From: Gammaproteobacteria bacterium
Lineage (GTDB): Bacteria > Pseudomonadota > Gammaproteobacteria > Pseudomonadales > UBA5518
Length of the DNA stretch: 64,000 bases
Reading direction: 5' to 3'
Assembly (NCBI GenBank): GCA_016705365.1
Contig: JADIYI010000009.1
Span: forward strand, 62,001 to 126,000
Below the pieces are notes generated by a model. It saw only the letters and a list, made by a program, of their open reading frames with translations, had not been told where the DNA came from and did not search any database. Positions 44,277-53,211 of this stretch are shown one piece after another. Position numbers and translations under genes: made by a program. Every line of letters starts with the position of its first letter. Position 1 is the stretch's first letter.

Positions 44277-45038
44277 TCAGAACTGGTCCGGGCGCAGCAT
44301 CGCATCATGCCCGCCGTCGACGAATAGCACCGACCCACACACGAACGAGGCTTCCGGACCGAGCAGGTAGCTCACCGCCGCCGCGATATCGTCGGGCTTG
44401 CCGGGGCGACGCAGCGGGATGCTGGCGAGGAACGCCCGAATGGCATCACCCATGGCGGGATCCTTCGCCACCTGCTCGGTCATCGGCGTCTCGGTATAAC
44501 CGGGTGCGACCGCATTCAGACGCACACCGAGAGCGGCATAACCGGGGGTATTGCGGCGCATCCAGCGGGCCAGCGCCAACTTGGATCCGCTGTAGACCGG
44601 ATGACCTTGCATTCCATTGGCCAGTGCCCGGGCCGCTTCCTCGTTGCCCTCGAGCAGGCGATTCACAAACTCCTCGCTGGTTGGCATCGGTGCGGAATTC
44701 GACGAAATCAGCACCACCGCACCCTTGTGCGCCGCGACCAGGTCTTTCAGCCCCTCGACCACATCCACCGCACCGAAATAGTTCACGCTCGCCACCAGTG
44801 CCCGATCCGGCACATGACCACCGAGGCCGGCACAGGCAACAATGCCATCGAGCCCGGCACCCGCGCGGCTGCGAATACCCTCGATCGCCGATTCGCGGCC
44901 CGCCCGGGTTCCCAGGTCGGCGATCACGTCGGCATCCTTCACGTCGGCCACGATGACCGTGTGCCCTGCCCCGCGCAGCCGCTGCTTGATTGCGGCGCCG
45001 ATTCCGGTGGCGCCGCCCGTCATGGCATAGATACCCAT
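44277..45038 (-). CDS. SDR family oxidoreductase
   Basis: A 253-residue SDR with a shortened first motif, MTGGATGIGAAI at residues 6-17. The usual NNAG is replaced by A-C-A-G-L-G-G near residue 70. The active site is Y-S-G-S-K-L-A near 152-158. These variations are typical of the 3α-hydroxysteroid dehydrogenase/carbonyl reductase (HsdA) and bile-acid 7α-related subgroup. ATG at 45038 follows AGGAG with an 8-base gap. It precedes the sulfatase by 28 bases on the same strand, so the pair is probably co-transcribed; together they might remove sulfate from, then oxidise, a sterol-like alcohol (inference). Confidence 0.9.
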   Translation of the reverse strand: MGIYAMTGGATGIGAAIKQRLRGAGHTVIVADVKDADVIADLGTRAGRESAIEGIRSRAGAGLDGIVACAGLGGHVPDRALVASVNYFGAVDVVEGLKDLVAAHKGAVVLISSNSAPMPTSEEFVNRLLEGNEEAARALANGMQGHPVYSGSKLALARWMRRNTPGYAALGVRLNAVAPGYTETPMTEQVAKDPAMGDAIRAFLASIPLRRPGKPDDIAAAVSYLLGPEASFVCGSVLFVDGGHDAMLRPDQF

Positions 45039-45326
45039 GTTTTCCGCTCCTTTCCTCGCGTTGGTGGTGCCCGGACAACCGCCCGGTGGTGGCGCCATCT
45101 TGCACCGCCCGGAAGGCAATTGAAAGAACACGAGCGGTCAAAGTCGCCGTCAAAACGGTTCGCCGGCAACCCGGACCAATGGCCCGCGAGTTGCCGAAAT
45201 TGCTTATCGAAATCGAACGCTTGCGCTAAAGCCAAAACTTCGCGAGCGGATTACAGTAGACTTTCGATACGCGATCATCGCAGTTCCGATCGACACCCCG
45301 ACCACGATAAGCAAAGAGGATCGACC

Positions 45327-47315
45327 ATGAACTATTTCCTGACCGGCGGCACCGGCTTTATCGGCCGTTTCTTTGTCGAAAACCTGCTGTCCCGTGGCGG
45401 CACCATCCATTTGCTGGTGCGGGACTCCTCCCGTCACAAGCTCGATGAACTGAAAGCACGTTTCCCGGTGGCGGCCGAGCGCATCATCGGCGTCAGCGGC
45501 GACATCACCGCCAACGGTCTCGGCATCGCCGCCACCGATATCGCGCAACTCAAGGGCCGCATCGATCATTTCTTCCACTTCGCCGCGATCTACGACATGG
45601 GCGCCAGCGAGGAGAGCCAGCGCCTCGCCAACGTCAACGGCACACTGCACGCGGTGCGCACGGCCGAGGCGCTCGGCGCCGGCTGCTTTCACCACGTCAG
45701 CTCGGTAGCGGTGAGCGGTCTCTACCGCGGCAGTTTCCGCGAGGACATGTTCGAGGAAGCCGAGAATCTCGATCACCCGTACTTCCGCACCAAGCACGAC
45801 TCCGAAAAGATGGTGCGCGAGAAGTGCGGCATCCCGTACCGGATCTATCGCCCCGGCGCGGTAATCGGTCACTCGCGCACCGGCGAGATCGACAAGATCG
45901 ATGGCCCCTACTATTCGTTCAAGATGCTGCAGCGCATCCGCAACACCTTGCCGAAATGGATGCCGTTGATCGGGATCGAGTCGGGCCTGAACAATCTCGT
46001 GCCGGTCGACTACGTGGTGAATGCGATCGACTATCTCGCACACATCGAGGGACACGACGGTGGTTGCTTTCACATCACCGATACCGAGCACTACTCGACC
46101 GGCCAGATGATGAATATCTTTGCCGAGGCCGCGCACGCGCCGCAGTTCACGCTGCGCTTCGACCCGAAGATATTCAACTTCATGCCGACCGCGCTGGCCG
46201 ATCTGCTCGCCAAGCTGCCGCCGGTCAAACGGCTGAAAAGCGCGATATTCGAACGCATCGGCATGCCCGAATCGGCCGCGATTTTGATGAAATACGAGAC
46301 GCGCTACGACAGCCGCCAGACCCAGCGGCTGCTGGAAGGCAGCGGTATCAAGCCGCCGAAACTCGCGAGCTACGCGGCGCGGATCTGGGATTACTGGGAA
46401 CGCAACCTCGACCCCGATCTGTTCATCGATCACACGCTGGAAGGGCAGGTCAGGGACCGCGTGGTGCTGATCACCGGCGGCTCGGCCGGTATCGGCAAGG
46501 CCCTCGCCATACGTCTGGCTGCCTCCGGCGCCAAAGTGGTGATCACCGCACGCAAGCAGGAAGCACTCGAGGAAACCTGCGCCGAGATCCGCGCCGCCGG
46601 CGGCCAGTCATACAGCCATGTCTGCGACGGCGCGGACTTCGAGGCGGTCGATCGTGTGATGCAGCAGATCGAGACCGAGCACGGCGGCGTGGACATACTG
46701 ATCAACAATGCCGGCCGTTCGATCCGGCGCTCGGTATCGCTCGCCTATGACCGTTTTCATGACTTCGAACGCACGATGCAGCTCAATTACTTCGGCGCGC
46801 TGCGCGTGATCCTGCGGGTACTTCCCGGCATGGACCGGCGTCGTCACGGTCACGTGATCAATATTTCCTCGATGGGCGTGCTCGGCCACCCGCCGCGCTT
46901 CTCGGCCTATATCGCCTCGAAATCCGCGCTGGAGGCGTTTTCCCTGTGCGCCGCGGCGGAGTATTCGGACCGCAATATCCATTTCACCAATATCAACATG
47001 CCGCTGGTGCGTACCGCGATGATTGCACCCACCAAGATTTACGAATACGCTCCGGCACTGGAGGTGGACGAGGCCATCGACCTGATCGTGGATGCGATCA
47101 TTCACAAGAAAGCGCGCGTGGCGACCGGGATGGGCCGGGTGCAGCAATTGATCGAACTGCTGTTCCCGAAGTTCTCCGAGATCACCAACAACGCGACCTA
47201 CCGCATGTTCCCGGATTCCGAAGCCGCCAAGGGCCTGCCCGCGCCCGCGGCGCCGCCGGAAGCCACCAGCGAGCAGATTGCAATGGCGGCGCTGATGAAG
47301 GGCGTACATTTCTGA
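45327..47315 (+). CDS. Two-domain fatty acyl-CoA reductase (alcohol-forming, Marinobacter type)
   Basis: A 662-residue fusion of two reductase modules. Residues 1-370: an extended SDR/NAD-binding-4 fatty acyl reductase, with LTGGTGFIGRF at 5-15 and catalytic Y152/K156 in H-P-Y-F-R-T-K. Residues about 375-660: a classical SDR with LITGGSAGIGKAL and Y-I-A-S-K near 530. The order and many local motifs (RPGAVIGHS, IWDYWERNLDPDLF, AGRSIRRS, FHDFERTMQLNYFG) match the Marinobacter enzyme that reduces fatty acyl-CoA to fatty alcohol with NADPH. Product would feed wax ester synthesis. ATG at 45327 has GAGGA about 6 bases upstream. No wax synthase is in the window. Followed after 16 bases by another SDR. 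Confidence 0.93.
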   Translation: MNYFLTGGTGFIGRFFVENLLSRGGTIHLLVRDSSRHKLDELKARFPVAAERIIGVSGDITANGLGIAATDIAQLKGRIDHFFHFAAIYDMGASEESQRLANVNGTLHAVRTAEALGAGCFHHVSSVAVSGLYRGSFREDMFEEAENLDHPYFRTKHDSEKMVREKCGIPYRIYRPGAVIGHSRTGEIDKIDGPYYSFKMLQRIRNTLPKWMPLIGIESGLNNLVPVDYVVNAIDYLAHIEGHDGGCFHITDTEHYSTGQMMNIFAEAAHAPQFTLRFDPKIFNFMPTALADLLAKLPPVKRLKSAIFERIGMPESAAILMKYETRYDSRQTQRLLEGSGIKPPKLASYAARIWDYWERNLDPDLFIDHTLEGQVRDRVVLITGGSAGIGKALAIRLAASGAKVVITARKQEALEETCAEIRAAGGQSYSHVCDGADFEAVDRVMQQIETEHGGVDILINNAGRSIRRSVSLAYDRFHDFERTMQLNYFGALRVILRVLPGMDRRRHGHVINISSMGVLGHPPRFSAYIASKSALEAFSLCAAAEYSDRNIHFTNINMPLVRTAMIAPTKIYEYAPALEVDEAIDLIVDAIIHKKARVATGMGRVQQLIELLFPKFSEITNNATYRMFPDSEAAKGLPAPAAPPEATSEQIAMAALMKGVHF

Positions 47316-47331
47316 GCACGGGAGATCGACG

Positions 47332-48087
47332 ATGGGAATGCTGGATGGAAAGGTTGCACTGGTCACCGGTGCCGGACAGGGCGTGGGCCAGGGCATCGCG
47401 CTGGCGCTGGCGGCCGAGGGTGCGCGCGTCGCGGTGACCGGGCGCACGCTGGAGAAACTCGAAGCCACCGCGCGCGAAATCGCGGCGCGCGGTGGCCAGG
47501 CCCTGCCAATTGCCTGCGACGTCAAGGATGCGCAATCGATCGCCAACAGCGTGCAGCAGACCGTGGCACAATTCGGCGCGCTCAATATCCTGGTCAACAA
47601 TGCCCAGGAAGTGCCGCTGGGCACGTTGAACGAACTGAGCGAGGCCGCCTTCGAGGCGGGCTGGCAATCGGGACCACTGGCCACGCTGCGCCTGATGAAA
47701 CTGTGCTATCCGCACCTGAAGGGTGACGGCTGCATCGTGAACCTCGCGAGTTCCGCCGCCAAGCGCTGGGACATGAGCGGCTACGGCGCCTATGCGGCGG
47801 TCAAGGAAGCGATCCGCTCGCTGACGCGCGCCGCGGCCTGCGAATGGGGCGTCGACAATATCCGCACCAACGTGATTCTGCCGCATGCGCGCTCGCCGGG
47901 TCTCGAGCGGTGGATCCAGAAGAGCCCGGAGGAGGCGAAGGCCTTCTTCGCGCAGATTCCGCTGCGCCGGGTCGGGGAGTGCGAGGAGGATATCGGTCGT
48001 TTCGTGGCGCAGTTGTGTTCGCCGGCCTCGGCTTTCGTAAACGGCCAGAGCATTGCGCTCGATGGTGGCCAGGCTTACCTTGGCTGA
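47332..48087 (+). CDS. SDR family oxidoreductase
   Basis: A 251-residue classical SDR: VTGAGQGVGQGIALAL near residues 11-26, a modified L-V-N-N-A-Q-E near 87-93 (Gln for the usual Gly), and Y-A-A-V-K near 152-156. The NNAQE variant is characteristic of a subset near 2-(R)-hydroxypropyl-CoM dehydrogenase-like and fatty-acid-linked SDRs. ATG at 47332 has GGGAG about 7 bases upstream. It lies 16 bases after the fatty acyl-CoA reductase and is likely co-transcribed; it could act on the same lipids, which is inference. Confidence 0.9.
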   Translation: MGMLDGKVALVTGAGQGVGQGIALALAAEGARVAVTGRTLEKLEATAREIAARGGQALPIACDVKDAQSIANSVQQTVAQFGALNILVNNAQEVPLGTLNELSEAAFEAGWQSGPLATLRLMKLCYPHLKGDGCIVNLASSAAKRWDMSGYGAYAAVKEAIRSLTRAAACEWGVDNIRTNVILPHARSPGLERWIQKSPEEAKAFFAQIPLRRVGECEEDIGRFVAQLCSPASAFVNGQSIALDGGQAYLG

Positions 48088-48128
48088 TGCTTCACGCCCG
48101 CCGGGGCGCCCTGCCGGGAGAACGCGCC

Positions 48129-48896
48129 ATGCTGGTCTATGGTCATCGCGGTGCTGCAGGCGAGGCACCGGAAAACACCCTCGGCGGCTTCCGGCATGCG
48201 TGGCAACGCGGCGCGCGGCGCTTCGAGCTCGATGTGCACCTGGCCGCCGACGAGGAACTGGTGGTGATCCACGATGCCCGCGTCGATCGCACCACCGGCG
48301 AGCGTGGTGCGGTGGCGTCGTTCAGCAGCGCCATGCTGAAACGCATGGATGCACGCCGCGGCGCTCCGCCTTGGCCACGGCGCGAGGGTATACCGCGGTT
48401 GCGTGAAGTGCTGCGCGCATTGCCACGTGCCGAATCCTGGCAGATCGAAGTCAAGAAAGGCGGCTCCGCGCAACAGATGCGCGCCACCGCCCTGCGTTTG
48501 CGCGCGCTGGTCGCGGAGTTGCGTATCGCGCCCAAAATCATCGTGACCTCCGCTGACCGGGAATTTCTTGGCCACGCAGCTGAACTCATGCCGCGCGTGG
48601 CGCGTGGCTATGTGGGCATCGGCCACAACTCGCTCGCCACTGCCAGCGAGCTCGGCTGCAACTACCTGATGCTCAACCTGTTTGCCTGCTCTCCCACGCT
48701 GCGCGTGCAGGCCTGGCGCAAGCAGATTGCGTTGTCGGTATGGACCGTGAACGATCCGGTCTCGATCCGCAATCTGCAACGCATGCGCGTGCACAGCATC
48801 GTGAGCGATTACCCCTCGATGGCGTTGCCGCTGCTCGCGCAGATCGAGGGCAAGGCGCAGGCCCGCAGTCCGACCCGACCCGGAAAGGCCAGGTGA
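48129..48896 (+). CDS. Glycerophosphodiester phosphodiesterase
   Basis: A 255-residue GDPD. The signature G-H-R-G-A-A-G-E-A-P-E-N-T is at residues 5-17 and the metal-binding E-L-D-V-H-L-A-A-D-E-E-L-V-V-I-H-D at 33-49, so catalytic His, Glu and Asp are intact. It cleaves glycerophosphodiesters to glycerol 3-phosphate and an alcohol. There is no signal peptide, so it is cytoplasmic. The ATG at 48129 follows GGGAG with an 8-base gap; an ATG at 48087 that touches the previous stop is an alternative. Its stop overlaps the next gene as GTGA. Confidence 0.9.
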   Translation: MLVYGHRGAAGEAPENTLGGFRHAWQRGARRFELDVHLAADEELVVIHDARVDRTTGERGAVASFSSAMLKRMDARRGAPPWPRREGIPRLREVLRALPRAESWQIEVKKGGSAQQMRATALRLRALVAELRIAPKIIVTSADREFLGHAAELMPRVARGYVGIGHNSLATASELGCNYLMLNLFACSPTLRVQAWRKQIALSVWTVNDPVSIRNLQRMRVHSIVSDYPSMALPLLAQIEGKAQARSPTRPGKAR

Positions 48897-49516
48897 ACCC
48901 GCCCTCTTTCGGCAGACGCTACTACGCGCTGCGTCACGGCCAGAGTCTTGCCAACGAGCAGGGTCTGATAGTCAGCGATCCGGAGCGCGGTGCCACTGCC
49001 TACGGGCTGACTGCCAGGGGTCGCGAGCAGGTTTGCGCGAGCATCGCCGCCTGCGGCTCGCTCGATCGCGAACTGCGGATCTTGAGTTCACCGCTGCTGC
49101 GCGCCCGCGAAAGTGCCCGCCTCGCACAACGGCTGATCGGCTGCGCCGCGCCGATCGTGGATGCACGCCTGCGCGAACGCGGATTCGGTACACTCGAAGG
49201 CGGCAGCGATGCGTGCTACGCCGAGATATGGGCCCACGACGCGCTCGATGCCAGCAGTGCGCCGCACGGCGTGGAGTCTGCCCAGGCGGTGCGAACGCGA
49301 GTGCTCGAGCTGCTGTGCGAACTCGAACGCCAGCCCGCGGGACCGACGATCCTGCTGGTCGCGCATGGCGACACCATCCAGATCCTGTGGACCGTCTTTG
49401 CCGGTCTCGGTGCCGGCGAGCATCGGCGCCGTGCCGCGCTGCGCCCCGGACAATTGGTGGAGTTGGGCGCGCCACGCCCGCGCAACCCTGTCGACCGGCG
49501 AACCCGCGCGCTATAG
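48893..49516 (+). CDS. Histidine phosphatase family protein (phosphoglycerate mutase-like)
   Basis: A 207-residue histidine phosphatase. The phospho-accepting R-H-G is near residues 14-16 in YALRHGQSLANEQG, followed by T-A-R-G-R-E-Q, S-S-P-L-L-R-A-R-E-S-A, and the second catalytic His in LLVAHGDTIQIL near 160. It dephosphorylates a small phospho-metabolite. The start is GTG at 48893, which overlaps the GDPD stop as GTGA. Coupling to GDPD suggests a joint lipid-headgroup or glycerophosphate role (inference). Confidence 0.9.
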   Translation: MNPPSFGRRYYALRHGQSLANEQGLIVSDPERGATAYGLTARGREQVCASIAACGSLDRELRILSSPLLRARESARLAQRLIGCAAPIVDARLRERGFGTLEGGSDACYAEIWAHDALDASSAPHGVESAQAVRTRVLELLCELERQPAGPTILLVAHGDTIQILWTVFAGLGAGEHRRRAALRPGQLVELGAPRPRNPVDRRTRAL

Positions 49517-49579
49517 TATCCGCCACCGCCAGGCACGCGGGCACTTCGGCAGGCTTTTTCAGACAATGCGGAGATCGGG

Positions 49580-50716
49580 ATGATCAAAAGCTATTTCATG
49601 ACCCAGGTGCGTTTCGATTTCGGTGCGGTGGAATTGCTCGGCAAGGAACTGCGCACGCTCGGCATCAAGCGTCCGCTGCTGGTCACCGATCCGGGCCTGG
49701 TCGTCACCGGCCTTGCCGCGCGCGTGATGGCGCTGATGCCCGCCGGCAGCGCAATGTTCAGCGATCTGCCGGCCAATCCGACCTGGGAAAACGTGGACGC
49801 GGCAAGCGCACTGTACCAGGCGAGCGGCTGTGACGGCCTGGTCGCACTGGGCGGCGGATCGGCGATGGATCTGGCCAAGGGTGCGGCGGTGATGACCACC
49901 CACGAGGGGCTGCTGCGCGATTACGACATCACCCGCGTGATCCGCAAGGAAGGGCGGCTGGTAACGGCGGCCGCCGCACCGATCATCGCGATCCCGACCT
50001 CGGCAGGCACCGGCTCGGAAGTTGCGACGACCGCGGTTTTCATCGTCGGTCCGGGCGAGAAGATCCTGCTGATCAACAACAACCTGCTGCCGAAGGTCAC
50101 GCTGGCCGATCCCGAACTTACCCTGTCATTGCCGCGCAGTCTCACCGCGGGCACCGGCATGGATGCGCTGTCGCATTGCCTGGAAGGGGTGTTCTCGAGC
50201 AACGAGAACCCGCCGGCCAAGGCGGTCGGATTCGACGGCCTGACGCGCATCTTCGCGAATCTGCGCCAGGCGTATCACGAGCCCGACAATCGCCAGGCAC
50301 GCCGGGAGATGATGATGGGCGCACTGGAAGGCGGCATGACCATGCTGAACGGCTGCGGCGCGATGCATGCCATGTCGCATGCGCTCGGCGGACTGCATCA
50401 GCTCAACCTGCATCACGGCACCCTGAACGCGGTGCTGATGCCCGCCGTGCTCGCCTTCAACCGCCCGCACGCACCGCAGATTTTCGAGCGCATGCGCAGC
50501 AGCTTCGGTCTCACTGGCGCAGCCGATCCGATCGATGCGATTCGTGCGCTCAACCGGGACCTGCAGATACCGCAGGGACTCGCCGCGATGGGCGTCGAGG
50601 AGCACATGATCGCCGGTGTCGCGCAAGCGGCAGTGCGCGATATCAACACGCTCACCAATCCGGTCAAACCGGTCGCGGCCGATTACGAACGCCTGCTGCG
50701 GCTATCGATGCAGTGA
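49580..50716 (+). CDS. Iron-containing alcohol dehydrogenase
   Basis: A 378-residue group III dehydrogenase. The NAD-binding G-G-G-S-A-M-D-L-A-K-G is near residues 92-102, P-T-S-A-G-T-G-S-E-V near 137-146, and the metal ligands appear as D-A-L-S-H-C-L-E near 196-203, then H-A-M-S-H-A-L-G-G and N-L-H-H-G-T-L-N-A near 262-282. Such enzymes oxidise primary or ω-hydroxy alcohols. ATG at 49580 follows GGAG with an 8-base gap. Placed near the fatty acyl-CoA reductase it may handle fatty alcohols (inference). Convergent with the Rieske gene. Confidence 0.93.
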   Translation: MIKSYFMTQVRFDFGAVELLGKELRTLGIKRPLLVTDPGLVVTGLAARVMALMPAGSAMFSDLPANPTWENVDAASALYQASGCDGLVALGGGSAMDLAKGAAVMTTHEGLLRDYDITRVIRKEGRLVTAAAAPIIAIPTSAGTGSEVATTAVFIVGPGEKILLINNNLLPKVTLADPELTLSLPRSLTAGTGMDALSHCLEGVFSSNENPPAKAVGFDGLTRIFANLRQAYHEPDNRQARREMMMGALEGGMTMLNGCGAMHAMSHALGGLHQLNLHHGTLNAVLMPAVLAFNRPHAPQIFERMRSSFGLTGAADPIDAIRALNRDLQIPQGLAAMGVEEHMIAGVAQAAVRDINTLTNPVKPVAADYERLLRLSMQ

Positions 50717-50735
50717 TTCGTCACGAATTACTCAC

Positions 50736-51743
50736 TCAGGTAATCGCGCGCATCTTCCGGGAGTCCTCGGCGGGCGCGTAGAACTGGCTGAACCAGCGAC
50801 GAAACTGGGCGATCGGACCATCACCGTCGCAGAGCATCGGGTTCTTCAGATGAATCTTGTTTTCCCAGATCGGGATGTCCTGCTCTACCTGGCGCGAGAT
50901 TTCGTCGGTCAGACCCTTGGCCATCATCTTCTGCACATCGTTCATGTCCTTGCGCTGGATGAAACAGAAACGCAATTGCATGTGCTCGCTGTCGATCGGG
51001 ATCACCAGGCCGAACTGGATCGTGTCGAACAGACCCATGAAGCGCTGGATGGTCTGGCCGGGGCCATTGTTCGAGGTCTCGAGCAGGCTGTCGCGCCAGC
51101 GCGTGCCGGTGGTGTCGAGCTTGCCCTGCTCGTCCATGTCGGGCGTGCGGCTCTCGTAGCGCGCAAAGCGCTGATGGCCTTCATGACGCACCTCGCCACG
51201 CGGAATATCCTGCGAGCTGTGCACGTAGAGGAAATGTGCGGCGTCCGCTGCATTTTCCGCGGTTTCCTGGATTGCCGTGGCGATCGTCCAGTCGTAGACA
51301 CGGAAATCAGTCCATTGCGGATCGCCGATTTCCGCGACTTCCACCACGTCGAACATCGGCGCCACGCGCTGCGGGTGGTACCAGGCCCAGATCACGCCGC
51401 TGCGCTCGATCACCGGCCACGGGTAGATGCACTGCTTGCCATCGGCGCGCGGCGGCATATTGCGTGCATAAGGAACCCGGGTGCACATGCCCTCGCCGCT
51501 GAATTCCCAGCCGTGGAATGGACAGGCGATGCTCTCGCCGGTGACCTTGCCACCATGCCCGAGATGGGCGCCGAGATGCGGACAGAAGGCATCGAGCACG
51601 CGTGCTTCACCGCTCTCGGTCCGGAACAGCACCAGCTCCTGCGCGAAATAACGCAGCGGGCGCACTTCGCCGAGCGCGAGCTCGCGCGACAGGCTGACGC
51701 CATACCAGCCATAGGGAATCGGAAAATCGAATCGGGCGCCCAT
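50736..51743 (-). CDS. Rieske 2Fe-2S aromatic/steroid ring oxygenase (KshA/VanA-like)
   Basis: A 335-residue non-haem oxygenase. The Rieske ligands are C54, H56, C74 and H77 (CPHLGAHLG and CPFHGWEF). The catalytic 2-His-1-Asp iron site is near residues 160-172 in E-N-A-A-D-A-A-H-F-L-Y-V-H. The layout (short α/β domain, no β subunit) is that of KshA-like and related single-component oxygenases that need a separate reductase, not seen here. ATG at 51743 has AAGGAG about 7 bases upstream. It follows the broken amidohydrolase gene by 16 bases, so the two were probably one operon. Confidence 0.92.
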   Translation of the reverse strand: MGARFDFPIPYGWYGVSLSRELALGEVRPLRYFAQELVLFRTESGEARVLDAFCPHLGAHLGHGGKVTGESIACPFHGWEFSGEGMCTRVPYARNMPPRADGKQCIYPWPVIERSGVIWAWYHPQRVAPMFDVVEVAEIGDPQWTDFRVYDWTIATAIQETAENAADAAHFLYVHSSQDIPRGEVRHEGHQRFARYESRTPDMDEQGKLDTTGTRWRDSLLETSNNGPGQTIQRFMGLFDTIQFGLVIPIDSEHMQLRFCFIQRKDMNDVQKMMAKGLTDEISRQVEQDIPIWENKIHLKNPMLCDGDGPIAQFRRWFSQFYAPAEDSRKMRAIT

Positions 51744-51759
51744 GGCCGTACTCCTTGAA

Positions 51760-52915
51760 CTACGATGAGGTTGCCACAAAATCGCTGCGCTTCGGGCCGA
51801 TGCGCGCGGCGATATCCACCAGCGCGGCGCGGTCGAAGCGATAGAACTCGATCGCGTTCTCGCCCAGCATCTGCGCGATATCGTAGTCGGGCAAGCCGCT
51901 GAAGGTCTTCTGCAGATGCGGCTTCGTCTTCGGCCAGGAACCCTCGGGGTGCGGATAATCGCTGCCCCACATCAACTGCTCGAGACCTGAAATAGTCGCT
52001 CGGAGACAGCGACAAATGACTGTGGAAATCACCCAGCTTGGCCGAGAACTGCACATCGTGGTAGTTGTGATCGAGCAGGCGCAGGTACGGCGGAATCATC
52101 CAGCCGCAGCCGGTCTCGGTAAAACTCACGCGCAGCTTCGGGTAACGCTCGAACACCCCGCCCCAGACCAGGAAGGTCAGCGGGCGGTAGGTCCACCACA
52201 GCACTTCGGACACATAGATGCCCATCGCGCCGACATAATCCGACGCCGCCTCGGTGGGCCATCCCGGACCGAAATATTCCTTGCTCGGCGCAGCGCCCGA
52301 ATGAAAGCTCACCACCATGCCGAGCGACTCGCAAACTTCCCAGAACGGGTTGTAACGCGTGTGATGGTAATGCGGAAAATGGCCGGTGAGATTGGGAATC
52401 ATCACCGCGCGCAATCCTGCCTCGTGAACCGCACGCACCTCGCGCACCGCCTCCTCGATATCCCACAGCACAGGCATCACTGCCACGCCGCAATGACGCG
52501 CCGGTGCCTGCGCGCACAGTTCCGCCAGCCAGCGGTTGTGCGCCCGCGCGCCGGCCCACTGCAGTTCCGGCACGATATCCTCGGTGGGCAGGCTGAGCCC
52601 GGCACCGAAGGGCGGCGTATTCATCTCGGTAATGCCGTCGCAGAAAATCACCTCTCCCGCGATGCCGTCACCATCGAGCATGCGGATACGCTCGGCATGA
52701 TCCCAGGCGCCGGTGAGTTGCTGTTCGATGCCGCTGCGCCACTGATCATTGATTTCCTGGATCAGGAAACTCTTTTCCGCGGCCTTGATCTTGGCAACCT
52801 GCATCGGCAATGCCTGATCGAAGATCTCGCGATACTGCGGATCGAGATAACCGCGGTACCTGTCGCCGGGCAGTCCGGCATGGCAATCGGAAGAAATAAC
52901 GATGTAACGATCCAT
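51760..52915 (-). pseudogene. Amidohydrolase family 2 protein with a small out-of-frame internal deletion
   Basis: The first 300 residues (ATG 52915) are a normal amidohydrolase-2: ISSDCHAG near residues 7-14, GVIPNL-like and SFHSGAAPS near 215, and FTETGCGWMIPPYLRL. After SLSPSDYF (near 51995) the frame fails. In another frame the protein resumes with L-E-Q-L-M-W-G-S-D-Y-P-H-P-E-G and runs to the stop at 51760. In intact relatives about 20 residues (Y-F-x-R-Q...V-G-A-S...) separate these parts. Roughly 60 bases appear to be deleted, not a multiple of three. The C-terminal Asp of GSDYPHPEG would be lost in translation, so the enzyme is likely non-functional. Pairs with the Rieske oxygenase. 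Confidence 0.85.
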
Positions 52916-53211
52916 GACGATGTTCTCCTGCCCGCTTCAGCCGACGCTCGGCGCCACGGGGTTGGTATTTGTTCGTATCGATTCGACGCGTGCGAGGTGC
53001 CCTGAGTCCGAGTGTAACGCGCGCAGGCGGCCTGGTCTAACCCCCCCGGATCTCCGCGCAAGACCGGAATTGCGCCTGGCACGGCGCGTAACCCCGGGCA
53101 CCCATTGAACGATGGAGGCGCTATCCATAGTTCGCTACACTGAGGCGCGAAGTCGAGGCTCGTACCGGGAAAAAAGCACTGCTCACGATTGCTCTCCTGC
53201 AGAACAGTTCA

